Source: Nonomuraea candida (lineage in GTDB: Bacteria; Actinomycetota; Actinomycetes; Streptosporangiales; Streptosporangiaceae). From it: a DNA stretch of 64,000 nt. The notes beneath the pieces were generated by a model. It saw only the letters and a program-made list of their open reading frames with translations, made no database searches and was not told where the DNA came from. Location of the stretch: contig NZ_JOAG01000014.1 in assembly GCF_000725485.1 (NCBI RefSeq), positions 1-64,000 of the forward strand, in the 5' to 3' direction. Of this stretch, positions 17,501 to 24,605 are shown piece after piece. The translations under genes were made by a program, and so were the position numbers. Every line of letters begins with the position of its first letter. Position 1 is the first letter of the stretch.

Positions 17501-17810
17501 TGATGGCGATCTTCTCCTGGGCCCGCTCGTTCTCGTCGGCCACCGCCTGCTGCACCGCGATGATCGCGTCGAGCCCGGCCGTCGCCGAGTCGAACACGGC
17601 CATCAGCCCGTCGCCCAGGCTCTTGGTGAAGGAGGAGCCGCTGGCGGTGACCACCGAGCGCAGGAGCTGGTAGAGCCGGCGGAAGACGACGTTGGCCCGC
17701 TCCTCGCCGAGCCTGATCCGCAGCGCCGTGGAGCCGACCACGTCGGTGAACAGGATGGTCGAGGTGGTGAGTGCGCCGGGCGCGCGCCCGGGCCGATGCG
17801 AAGCGGTCAC
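14583..17810 (-). CDS. Class III cyclase-domain / AAA ATPase / TPR regulator
   Basis: This is a 1075-residue multidomain protein. Residues about 15-185 are a class III nucleotide cyclase domain with both metal-binding Asp motifs (FTDVVGS and SLGDGLMAVF) and a Lys at the purine-recognising position (FTKSLGD). In the second half the usual Asp and Asn are replaced: the segment reads GLPTVEAARL. A STAND-type ATPase follows with Walker A GEPGVGKT near 230 and Walker B LLIVDDLQW near 345. A long TPR-like helical region ends the protein; no LuxR HTH is visible. The GTG at 17810 overlaps the DUF2236 stop codon (GTGA). Cyclase activity is likely but not certain. Confidence 0.88.
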   Translation of the reverse strand: MTASHRPGRAPGALTTSTILFTDVVGSTALRIRLGEERANVVFRRLYQLLRSVVTASGSSFTKSLGDGLMAVFDSATAGLDAIIAVQQAVADENERAQEKIAIRAALAAGDVAWGRDDVSGLPTVEAARLVAVADGGQVLCTDLVRRLAQGRSRHEFKDLGRLPGKGLREPLHTYELHWQSADHHLGGVLPPWLGDGGVLPFLGRREELRALDEELSAAEFGGGLVILEGEPGVGKTRLASEVARRALKRQFTVLAGRCTDPARKAYEPIAGAVERLARTSPALLLRAGVDQQCGQLVRLAPSLAAPPLSLEVPPATEPVSERYQLMAAARTLIERLATVRPVLLIVDDLQWATLESLQMLSALMWDADALPLLVLATSRPVPVEPAAHSLPELHKLTAGAKVVQVPAFGTDEVHSALTEARASGDPALLHRITGGNAFLVSEVIRELAAGKDLDALAVPDSVTRMVTARLAQLHPDARDLVSLLAVGERMASAELRRGLGLDEGRFVAAVEEAMGTGLVTMLGNGSCQFSHELTRQALCATLSAPRAALLHGRVADALCETDPEAMRTRPYVVAAHLLAAAEQGRDPARMSAAAEAAVQAARHALAGLAHREAVTWYQRALGLLADLPGATLERRAELLVACGSAMWLAGHPEARQTLLAAAGLARECERHDLIVTAALAGDRGSAISAAPDLERIALLTEAREVVDSTDVSTRALLAAQLASELIWAADGERRFALSDEAVALARKSGDARTLAGVLGMRSLTIIPADPLHQRHRDGDEMLEAARRTGDDLVLFHAYMQRTPPVLDSGDATRAGLLLDRAEELARRLGQPQLNWLLGYSRAGQTLMRGDLAQAEAEAEAALRLGSEIGRRLEAVAIYSEQIAEIRRLQGRLGELRDRLRRAGRGPRVDPVHAVLRYLCELGDEEAAPLLDRILAYGGAAPPRNMAHRPAQDNLAVAAARLGRVELAGRLYDALSAGGETFGHGAVAHHCGHHYLAHLCVAMGDPVKAAGHFEAAAEVHERRGVPLMLAESLLDWADLLDAGEVDGPGPADLRRWCATLLAGRGALLLDRRLAV

Positions 17811-19093
17811 CGGTGCGGCTCCTTCCGTCCCTGTGCCGGGGCCCGCAGCCTTCTGCGGACGGCGCGGCGCAGCTCGCGGGTCCTGACCGCGCCGGCCGAC
17901 TGCCTGATCCGCCACGCGCGGGCCAGCTCGGGCGGGATGCGGAACGGCGCCTGCCCGCCGGAGTGGCGGTCGATCAGGGCGATCACGATGTACCGGCCGG
18001 CCCTGCGCACCAGCCAGCGGATCACCCCGTCCAGCGGACCGGCCGCCCGGCCCCGCCGGTGGGCGGCGCGCGCCGCGGCGAACAGCGCCGTGCACCACCA
18101 GGCCGGCTTGGGCACGCCGAGCAGCTCGGGCACCCGGTCGGCGCCGTACGCGGCGTCGCGGAAGACCCAGTGCACCAGGCTGCGCGGCAGCTTGCGCCAG
18201 CCCAGGTACATGAACGACTCCATCTCCTCCAGCAGCCGGGCCATCAGCCGGCGGCCCTCGTCGCTGGACTCGTACAGGCGGCCCAGGCGCCGGCTGACCG
18301 GCTCGACGTCGTCCAGGGTCAGAGGCCCGTCGCGGCAGACCTCCACGCCCATGAGGTGGCCGAAGACGCTCCAGGTGTAGAGGTGGGCGGCGCGCTGCTC
18401 CTCGGTCAGCCGCACCCCCATGCTCTCCAGGGCCTCCCAGGTGACCACGGAGAAGTCGAAGATCGTGGCCAGCAGCAGCTCCTGGTTGACCGGCGGGCCG
18501 TACCGGGCGGTGTCCCAGTGGCCGGCGTGGCGCTCGTTGACCAGGGCGCGCACGAAGGAGTGCAGGATGCGCAGCCCGAATGCCGTGGTGTGGCCGGGGC
18601 CGCCGGGCAGGAGGCTGTCGGCGGCCTTGAGCCCCATCACGTCCACCAGCATCTGGCCGGTCTCCGCCACCCGGCGGGTGAGGCTGTGCGTGGCCAGGCC
18701 GGAGACGCCGGCCAGCACCTTGGCGCTGGAGACCTCGACGTAGGCCATCGGCAGGCACTTGCAGAACAGCGCGGCGGACTGGTAGAGGCCGTAGTCGGAG
18801 AAGACGGCCTGCCCCCGGGCCAGCAGCTCCTTGTCGTCGCCCCACTCGGGCAGGTCGGCGGCGAAGCCGAGCGCCTCGAAGATCTCCGAGGCCGGCGGCT
18901 CGCCCGAGGGGGCCCTGGCCTCCCGCTTGGCCGCCCCCAGCTCGGCGATCACCGCCTTCACCAGCTCGAGCGGGCCCTTCCCCGCGGGCTGGGCCTGGAG
19001 GTATTCGGCCACCACCTTGTCGATGTCCGGGTCCGCCTGCTGCCGCAACTGGCGGAACCGCTCCTCGGGCCAGCGCTCGTCATGATCTTTCAT
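17807..19093 (-). CDS. DUF2236 / MpaB-like oxygenase family protein
   Basis: This 428-residue helical protein resembles the DUF2236 family (ER-bound oxygenase MpaB/latex-clearing-protein type), a proposed heme-dependent group. The recognisable stretch runs from about residue 95 (FSDYGLYQSAALFCKCLPMAY) to 245 (NQELLLATIFDFSVV, YTWSVFGHLMGV). The C-terminus is strongly basic. It is encoded 22 nt after the Crp gene and overlaps the cyclase gene by 4 nt, so it belongs to that operon. Its chemistry is unknown, and the link to cyclic nucleotide signalling comes only from position. Confidence 0.7.
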   Translation of the reverse strand: MKDHDERWPEERFRQLRQQADPDIDKVVAEYLQAQPAGKGPLELVKAVIAELGAAKREARAPSGEPPASEIFEALGFAADLPEWGDDKELLARGQAVFSDYGLYQSAALFCKCLPMAYVEVSSAKVLAGVSGLATHSLTRRVAETGQMLVDVMGLKAADSLLPGGPGHTTAFGLRILHSFVRALVNERHAGHWDTARYGPPVNQELLLATIFDFSVVTWEALESMGVRLTEEQRAAHLYTWSVFGHLMGVEVCRDGPLTLDDVEPVSRRLGRLYESSDEGRRLMARLLEEMESFMYLGWRKLPRSLVHWVFRDAAYGADRVPELLGVPKPAWWCTALFAAARAAHRRGRAAGPLDGVIRWLVRRAGRYIVIALIDRHSGGQAPFRIPPELARAWRIRQSAGAVRTRELRRAVRRRLRAPAQGRKEPHR

Positions 19094-19115
19094 GTACCCC
19101 GTACTCCAGATTCGG

Positions 19116-19826
19116 TCAGAGGCCGCCCCTTTTCCGCAGGGCGGCGACGTCCAGCAGCGTGATCGTCCGTCCTTGGACGGAGATGAGATTTCTCGACACC
19201 AGCGACTGCAGCGCCCGGTTGACCGCCGGCCGGGACGCGCCGATGAGCGCGGCGAGGTCGGACTGGGTCAGCCCCGGCAGGTCGACGACGCCGTCGGCCT
19301 GGCCGTGCTTGTCGGCCAGTTGCAGCAGCAGCTTGGCGAGCCGGCCCCCCAGGTCGAGGAAGGCCAGGTCGGCGGCCTGGTCGGTGAGCCTGCGCACCAT
19401 GTGGCCGAGCATGCGCAGGAACTCGTCGGCCAGGCCGGGGTGCTCGCGCATCAGCTCCAGCAGCCGCGCCCTGGGCAGCGCGAACACCCAGGCCGGCCGC
19501 ACGGTCACGATGGAGGCCGAGCGCGGCGAGCCGTCCAGCAGCGCCATTTCGCCGAACGTGTCGCCGCGGCCGAGCATGTTGAGCACGATCTCGTCGCCGT
19601 GCTCGGTGGTGAACACCACCTTCACCAGCCCGTCCAGCAGCACGAACAGCGACTCTCCCGGGTCCCCCTGATGGAAGATGATCTGCCCGGAGCGGTAGCG
19701 GCGCGCCACCCCCGCGCGCGCCGTGCTCCGGATGCCGTCCGCCCCGAGCACCCGGAACAACGGGATCTCCGCCAGCACGGAGGCGACGGGCTCGACCTCG
19801 GGCGGAAGCCCGCTGCGCGCGTTCAT
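19116..19826 (-). CDS. Crp/Fnr-family transcriptional regulator
   Basis: This 236-residue regulator has an N-terminal cyclic-nucleotide-binding beta roll. Its phosphate-binding cassette reads FGEMALLDGSPRSAS (about residues 89-103), keeping the Glu and Arg that contact cAMP in CRP. The C-terminal winged helix is TQSDLAALIGASRPAVNRAL (about 190-209). Retention of the cassette plus a cyclase-domain gene two positions downstream makes cAMP the likely ligand. The start has no Shine-Dalgarno; TAGAGT lies 6 nt before ATG 19826, suggesting a leaderless mRNA. A CRP-type box about 66 bases upstream suggests autoregulation. Confidence 0.92.
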   Translation of the reverse strand: MNARSGLPPEVEPVASVLAEIPLFRVLGADGIRSTARAGVARRYRSGQIIFHQGDPGESLFVLLDGLVKVVFTTEHGDEIVLNMLGRGDTFGEMALLDGSPRSASIVTVRPAWVFALPRARLLELMREHPGLADEFLRMLGHMVRRLTDQAADLAFLDLGGRLAKLLLQLADKHGQADGVVDLPGLTQSDLAALIGASRPAVNRALQSLVSRNLISVQGRTITLLDVAALRKRGGL

Positions 19827-19832
19827 GCAAGA

Positions 19833-19838
19833 ACTCTA
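19833..19838 (-). promoter_or_regulatory. Candidate -10 element (TAGAGT) of the Crp operon
   Basis: On the minus strand TAGAGT is followed by 6 nt and then the ATG, so the transcript would be leaderless. The CRP box centre is about 66 bases upstream of the ATG, near the distance used by class I CRP sites. Confidence 0.45.
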
Positions 19839-19884
19839 GGCCGCATTCCACGAGCGGGCAGCAGGGAGAAACCCCACTCGGGAA

Positions 19885-19900
19885 TGTGACGCAGACCACA
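19885..19900. promoter_or_regulatory. CRP-type operator TGTGA-CGCAGA-CCACA
   Basis: The site matches the TGTGA-N6-TCACA consensus at 9 of 10 defined positions. It lies between the Crp-like gene and the divergent sigma factor, with a further TGTGA half-site at 19908-19912. It is the natural autoregulatory site of the adjacent Crp-like protein and could also affect the sigma gene. Confidence 0.65.
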
Positions 19901-19917
19901 CCTTCTCTGTGACATCC

Positions 19918-19941
19918 GGAACAGTCTTTTCCGATCATCGG
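19918..19941 (+). promoter_or_regulatory. Possible ECF-type promoter of the sigma factor gene
   Basis: GGAAC at 19918-19922 is followed after 16 bases by CGG, resembling ECF promoters (GGAAC...CGT). This would allow the sigma factor to activate its own gene. The -10 part is weak. Confidence 0.3.
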
Positions 19942-20005
19942 GCGCACCGTGAAACAGCCGGCCGGACATGGCCCCCCGAGTAGCCGGACCGGCGAGGAGA
20001 AGGAC

Positions 20006-20578
20006 ATGCACGTGGAGACCATCGAGCGCCCCGACACCGCCGCCCTGGTGAGCGCCGCCCAGGAAGGCGACGCCTGGGCGTGGGAGCGGCTGGTCGAGGA
20101 GTTCAGCCCGATGCTGAAGGCCCGCATCCGCCGCTTCCGGCTCAGCCACGAGGACGCCCAGGACGTGCTCCAGACCACCTGGCTGCTGGCCTGGCAGAAG
20201 CTCGGCAGCGTCGAGGACGGCCGGCGCATGCCCGGCTGGCTGGCCACGATCGCCTTCCGCGAATGCCTCAAGCTCGCCAAGGGCGCCAGGGAGATCTGCA
20301 CCCCCGACCTCGACTCGCTGGGCAGCACCGACGACGTGGACAGGGAACTGGCCAGGATCTGGCTGGCCGGCACGCTGGAAGAGCTGGTCGAGGAGCTGCC
20401 GGCAGCGCAGCGGGTCCTGTTCAGAGCGCTCACGGAAACCTCCGAGCCCCACTACGTGGACGTGGCGCGCAGGCTGGGCAGGCCGGTCGGGAGCATCGGG
20501 CCCACCCGAGCCCGCTGTTTCGCGAAGCTACGCGGGCTTCTCCAGGCCCGCGAGATCACCCGCGACTTCCTGGACTGA
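20006..20578 (+). CDS. RNA polymerase sigma factor, sigma-70/ECF family
   Basis: This 190-residue protein contains sigma region 2 (AWERLVEEFSPMLKARIRRF and SHEDAQDVLQTTWLLAWQKL, residues about 24-70) and a region 4 helix-turn-helix near the C-terminus (VDVARRLGRPVGSIGPTRAR). It would direct RNA polymerase to a small set of promoters. No anti-sigma factor is adjacent. ATG 20006 follows GAGGAGAAGGA. It is divergent from the Crp operon and shares its regulatory region, and it ends one base from the convergent next gene. Confidence 0.9.
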   Translation: MHVETIERPDTAALVSAAQEGDAWAWERLVEEFSPMLKARIRRFRLSHEDAQDVLQTTWLLAWQKLGSVEDGRRMPGWLATIAFRECLKLAKGAREICTPDLDSLGSTDDVDRELARIWLAGTLEELVEELPAAQRVLFRALTETSEPHYVDVARRLGRPVGSIGPTRARCFAKLRGLLQAREITRDFLD

Positions 20579-20579
20579 G

Positions 20580-21830
20580 CTAATCGGTCGTCGGGTCAAG
20601 CGGGATCGCCTCCAGGAACGGCTCGAAGTCGAAGTGCGCCATCTCGTGCGCGTCCGGGTCGGTCTCGGCCGGGTAGGCGTAGAACGTGCGGCCGTGCAGC
20701 GCCGGCATGGCGCCGACGGCCTCGGGCACCAGCCCGCGCTTCATCTCCTCGGCCAGCCCGTCGGCGATCTCCTTGCTGAAGGGCACCTGATAGAGCGCGT
20801 CCACGTGCTGGTAGACGCGGAAATAGCTGACGATGAAGCGCATGCGGTCGGGATAGGACACCCAGTTGGCCACCCCGGCCGTGGACGCCTCTTCGTCCTC
20901 GGTGACGAACTCCTCGGCGAGCTTGCGCACCTTCTCGTTGCGGATCGGCGCCCACGCCCCGGCCAGGTCCACGCCCGGCGGCGGCGTCAGCGGCCTGCCG
21001 ACCTTGATGTCGCTGAGCGGCGTGCGCACGGCGAACAGGCGGCGCGTGTAGAGGGAGGCCCACAGGTCCTCCAGCGTGCGGGTCAGCCAGGGCTGGTCGG
21101 CGTGCGGGGCGGCGTAGAGGCGGAACCTGCGCAGGGGCCGGCGCGTGACCAGGGAGCGCAGCGACCGCCACGACACCCGGGTCAGCCAGCGCACCGGGCG
21201 GTAGAGCACCAGCTCCAGCGCCGCCTGCGCGCGAGCCTGCTCGTACGCCGACAGCGCGATGTTGGCGCCCAGCATCAGCTCCGCCCGCTCCGCCGGGTCC
21301 TCGGTCGCCGCGGCCTCGGCCATGAGCCGCGCGGCGTCCTTCAGGTAGCGCGCGTCGGCCGGTGACAGCAGGTCGGTCAGGAACTCCGGCGGCCGGGGCG
21401 TCAGCTCGGACTCGGGGCTGACCCGCAGGTAGCGGTCGGGCGTGTCGTTCCACAGGTTGACCGCGAGGCTGGCCGTCTCCAGGAAGATGGCGCGGTTGGC
21501 CAGCGCCAGCCCGAGCTGGTAGCTGGGGCCGAGCAGGGTGAGCAGCGCCGCCCTGAACAGCCTCCGCAAGCGCCGCGGCACTCCTAAACGGCGGCTGAAG
21601 TCCTCGATGAACGGCGAGTCGGGGCCGAGGTCGAGGCTCTCTCCCACGGACTTGGAGGTCCAGGTGGCGTAGCAGTACCAGTTGTTGGCCTTACGGCCCA
21701 GGCGCACGGCGAGGTCGGCGGCCACGCGGTGGTAGCTGTAGGCGATGACCATCGCCTCCAGCGCCGCGCTCCGGTCCTTGTAGGCCGCGATGCGCAGCAC
21801 GTCGTCCGCGGTCATCGGGGTTTCGGACAT
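20580..21830 (-). CDS. Unrecognised conserved-looking protein
   Basis: I do not recognise this 416-residue protein. The N-terminal third is helical with a Trp/Tyr/Cys-rich segment (KANNWYCYATWTSKSVGE). A weakly hydrophobic stretch lies at about residues 80-105 (LFRAALLTLLGPSYQLGLAL). The C-terminal part is acidic (DPDAHEMAHFDFEPF). ATG 21830 has GGGAGAC six bases upstream; ATG 21815 is an alternative. It lies downstream of the terminator that follows the next minus-strand gene and is probably transcribed on its own. GC3 is typical of the neighbours. Confidence 0.75.
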   Translation of the reverse strand: MSETPMTADDVLRIAAYKDRSAALEAMVIAYSYHRVAADLAVRLGRKANNWYCYATWTSKSVGESLDLGPDSPFIEDFSRRLGVPRRLRRLFRAALLTLLGPSYQLGLALANRAIFLETASLAVNLWNDTPDRYLRVSPESELTPRPPEFLTDLLSPADARYLKDAARLMAEAAATEDPAERAELMLGANIALSAYEQARAQAALELVLYRPVRWLTRVSWRSLRSLVTRRPLRRFRLYAAPHADQPWLTRTLEDLWASLYTRRLFAVRTPLSDIKVGRPLTPPPGVDLAGAWAPIRNEKVRKLAEEFVTEDEEASTAGVANWVSYPDRMRFIVSYFRVYQHVDALYQVPFSKEIADGLAEEMKRGLVPEAVGAMPALHGRTFYAYPAETDPDAHEMAHFDFEPFLEAIPLDPTTD

Positions 21831-21984
21831 GAAGTCTCCCGTTGTGCAGGTCCCGTCGCCTCGTGGAGTGCTCACGGGTTCAGAGCGGCTCCGGCGGCTT
21901 CAGATACAGTCGGCGGCCGGCTTGTCCCCCGATCGGTCGCCAGGCCAGGAGCGTAGAAGGTGCCGCTTGCGACAGGCTTGCAGC

Positions 21985-22017
21985 GCGCCGCCCCGAGACC
22001 GGGTCCCGGGGCGGCGC
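21985..22017 (-). terminator. Strong GC hairpin after the 22021-22440 gene
   Basis: The arms GCGCCGCCCCG and CGGGGCGGCGC pair over 11 bp around an 11-nt loop, starting four bases past the stop codon of the minus-strand gene. No long U-tract follows, as is common in actinomycetes. Confidence 0.65.
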
Positions 22018-22020
22018 GGG

Positions 22021-22440
22021 TCAATCCTTGACCACGATCCTGCTGATCACGACGAAGCCGCCGAGCGCCCCCGCGGTGCCCGCGGCCGTCGTCGTGGACA
22101 GGTGGACCACCAGGTCGTAGATGCCGGGGATGAGCTGGCCGCGCATGGGGATCGAGGCGGTGTAGCGGCCGGAGCCCGGCGTGAACCGCATCTCCACCGG
22201 GGGCGACGGGTGCCGCGTCTCGCCGCCTCCCAGCCGGTCGGCGATGATCTCCAGCTGCCACCGTCCCGCCAGCCAGTCCACGAGTTCGCCGGTGACCTGC
22301 CAGCTCACGTCCACGGTCCAGCCCTCGCTCTGGTGGACGACGGTCGTCGGCTGAGACCCGGGATCGACAACCTGGCCGTGAAGGACGCCGGCCAGCTGGT
22401 CGGCCGGCACCTTCATCACCTGGAACTCTCCGGTTGCCAT
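22021..22440 (-). CDS. Small beta-rich protein of unknown function
   Basis: This 139-residue protein alternates polar and hydrophobic residues as in an immunoglobulin-like beta sandwich (EGWTVDVSWQVTGELVDWL; GRYTASIPMRGQLIPGIYDL). It has no signal peptide and no family I recognise. ATG 22440 follows GAGAGGAGATCGCC. It lies 97 nt downstream of the beta-galactosidase gene on the same strand and is followed by a strong terminator, so it may be the last gene of that operon or have its own promoter. Confidence 0.7.
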   Translation of the reverse strand: MATGEFQVMKVPADQLAGVLHGQVVDPGSQPTTVVHQSEGWTVDVSWQVTGELVDWLAGRWQLEIIADRLGGGETRHPSPPVEMRFTPGSGRYTASIPMRGQLIPGIYDLVVHLSTTTAAGTAGALGGFVVISRIVVKD

Positions 22441-22537
22441 CGGCGATCTCCTCTCGGCGGGACGGGCCCCGTGTGAGGAGCAGAGGGACGGCGGCGGTGG
22501 CGAAATACCCGTCCTTTCTGTCGAGATAATCCGGGTT

Positions 22538-24568
22538 TCAGGAGTGAAGCCGGCCGTTGATCCTGACGAGGTCTCCGGGGCCGGAAGCGCCGGTCCGCAC
22601 GCCGTCCAGGCGCACGCCCGCCTCCACCGCGCAGTCCAGATAGGCGTTGAGCCCCCTGATCACCAGGTCGCCGATCGCGCCGTCCGCCAGGCGCAGCACC
22701 GCGCCCGCGCCCTCGGCGGCGACCACCTCGACGGTCCCGTACGGGGTGCGCAGGCCGATCGGGCCCTCGTTGCCCGTCCTGACGAGCACGACGAGGTAGT
22801 GCACGTCCCTGGTGGGATGGCTGCGCAGGAACGCGTCGGCCGCGCCGTACAGCACGATGCCCCTTCCGCCGATGCTCCTTCCACCGATGCTCCTTGCGTC
22901 GCCTTCCGTGCCGCCGGGTTCCCCGTGGGACGGGGTGATCAGGGCGCAGGGGGCCAGGTGCTCGTCGAGTGCCGGCGCCGGCCCGTCCACCAGCACCCGC
23001 CCGCCCCCTTCCGCGTAGGCGGCCAGCAGCTCCTGCACGCGCCGGTGCATGAACGGCCCGCCCGGCACCGTGACCGTCCGGTACGCGGCCAGCTCCGCGA
23101 GGGTCGCGCTCTCCAGCTCGACCAGCCCGTAGTCCAGCCCCCGCGCCCGCATCCGCTCGTGGAAGGCCAGCAGCGCCCGCCCGCACCGCGGCTCCCCGGG
23201 CTCCCCGGGCTCCCCGGGGCCGGCGAGCGCGGCGATCCCGGCGTAGGGGAGGTACAGGCCGAAGGCGTCGTGCCGGGCGGGGACGCACTCCAGGAACTCC
23301 GCCCCGTGCGCGGCGAAGAAGCCCGCCAGCGCCCGCACCACCGCCGCCTTCCCGGTGGCCGCGCCGCGCGCGTCGATGGGCGGGCAGTCCGGGTACGGCC
23401 CCGCGGCGGCGTCCAGCTCCGGCGCCCACCCCGAGGTGGCCACCCCGGTGTAGACGTTGAACCCGGTCGCCCCCGCCGCCAGCGCCAGCAGCGACTGGTG
23501 GAAGCTGGTGGCCGCGTCGGCGTAGGCCGGGTCGTACAGCTCGGAGAAGCCCCAGTTCTCCTCCAGGTTCGGCCCCGGCGCGCGCTTGGCCGCGATCACG
23601 TAGCGGGCCTGCGCCGCCGGGTCGGCCGACACCACGCCCATCCAGTTGGTGAACCCGTAGGAGACGCCGCCCCACAGCTCCGGCCTGACCCTGGCCAGCC
23701 AGTCGTCCAGCTCCGGCACGGTCGGCGGGTTGAGGTTGACCAGGACCGGCAGGTCGGAGCCGGCGGCCTGCGCCCACAGGCGGTAGACCTCGGCCAGGTA
23801 TTCGGCGTGGCAGCGCCCCCAGTCGGCCCGCGCGAGCAGCCCGCCGCCCCGGGCCGGGGGCACGATCCGCGCCCAGTCGTCGTACGCGGTGCCGTGCGCG
23901 GCGTTGTACGCGCCGAGCGTGCCGTACCAGGCCCGCAGCCGGTCCCGGTAGAACGCCAGCCCCGACGGGCTGTAGTCGTAGGCCGTCAGCGGCAGCGCCC
24001 CGCTGGTGTAGACGCCCTCGTTCGCGATCTGCAGCGCGACGACCGGCCCCGGGCCCGCCAGCACCTCCTTGCCCACCGCCGCCAGCCACTGCGTGACCCG
24101 GGCCAGGAACGCGGGAGCGAGCGGCGCGGGCAGCGGCCGGCCCGCCGGGACGGCGGCGTCCGCCCAGCGCGCCGGCTCGCCGCGGGAGTCGAGCAGCGGC
24201 TCGATCGCCGGGTCGGCGTCCGGGCACACCCAGTCGGGCAGCCCGCCGTAGTTCACCTCGGCGTGGATGAACGGGCCCGGCTTGGCCACCACCCGCAGCC
24301 CCAGCTCGCCGCAGAGCGCGAGGAAGCCGGTGACGTTCCTGGCCGGATGGGTCAGGCCGGTGAAGTCGGGGGCCACGCCCGCCTCCGGCTGGTGGTGCCG
24401 CCAGGGCAGGTAGCAGGTGATCACCTCGATCCCGAGCCCGTCCCGTACGGCACGCAACCGGTCACCCCACACGGCCGGATCGTCCCGATAGTACGGATAG
24501 TCGGCGCTGACGAGCACCCGCGGCACGCCGTCGACGACGGCGACCCCGTCGCGGACCTCGATGACCAC
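22538..24568 (-). CDS. Glycoside hydrolase family 35 beta-galactosidase
   Basis: This 676-residue protein matches GH35: the N-terminal YPYYRDDPAVWGDRL block, PGPFIHAEVNYGGLPDWV, the acid/base motif VALQIANEG (Glu near residue 184) and a probable nucleophile Glu in NLEENWGF (near 335). It would cleave beta-galactosides. No signal peptide is present, so it acts on sugars imported by the ABC transporter encoded just upstream (37 nt). GTG 24568 has AGGAGG seven bases away. The exact linkage, or a related sugar, cannot be told. Confidence 0.9.
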   Translation of the reverse strand: MVIEVRDGVAVVDGVPRVLVSADYPYYRDDPAVWGDRLRAVRDGLGIEVITCYLPWRHHQPEAGVAPDFTGLTHPARNVTGFLALCGELGLRVVAKPGPFIHAEVNYGGLPDWVCPDADPAIEPLLDSRGEPARWADAAVPAGRPLPAPLAPAFLARVTQWLAAVGKEVLAGPGPVVALQIANEGVYTSGALPLTAYDYSPSGLAFYRDRLRAWYGTLGAYNAAHGTAYDDWARIVPPARGGGLLARADWGRCHAEYLAEVYRLWAQAAGSDLPVLVNLNPPTVPELDDWLARVRPELWGGVSYGFTNWMGVVSADPAAQARYVIAAKRAPGPNLEENWGFSELYDPAYADAATSFHQSLLALAAGATGFNVYTGVATSGWAPELDAAAGPYPDCPPIDARGAATGKAAVVRALAGFFAAHGAEFLECVPARHDAFGLYLPYAGIAALAGPGEPGEPGEPRCGRALLAFHERMRARGLDYGLVELESATLAELAAYRTVTVPGGPFMHRRVQELLAAYAEGGGRVLVDGPAPALDEHLAPCALITPSHGEPGGTEGDARSIGGRSIGGRGIVLYGAADAFLRSHPTRDVHYLVVLVRTGNEGPIGLRTPYGTVEVVAAEGAGAVLRLADGAIGDLVIRGLNAYLDCAVEAGVRLDGVRTGASGPGDLVRINGRLHS

Positions 24569-24605
24569 AGTCGATCCTCCTGAATCCGAGACCCGCGAGG
24601 GCCTC

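Noticed and set aside
14751..18380. 1209-codon open frame on the plus strand
   Set aside because: Opposite-strand shadow of the cyclase-ATPase and DUF2236 genes; no recognisable motif.
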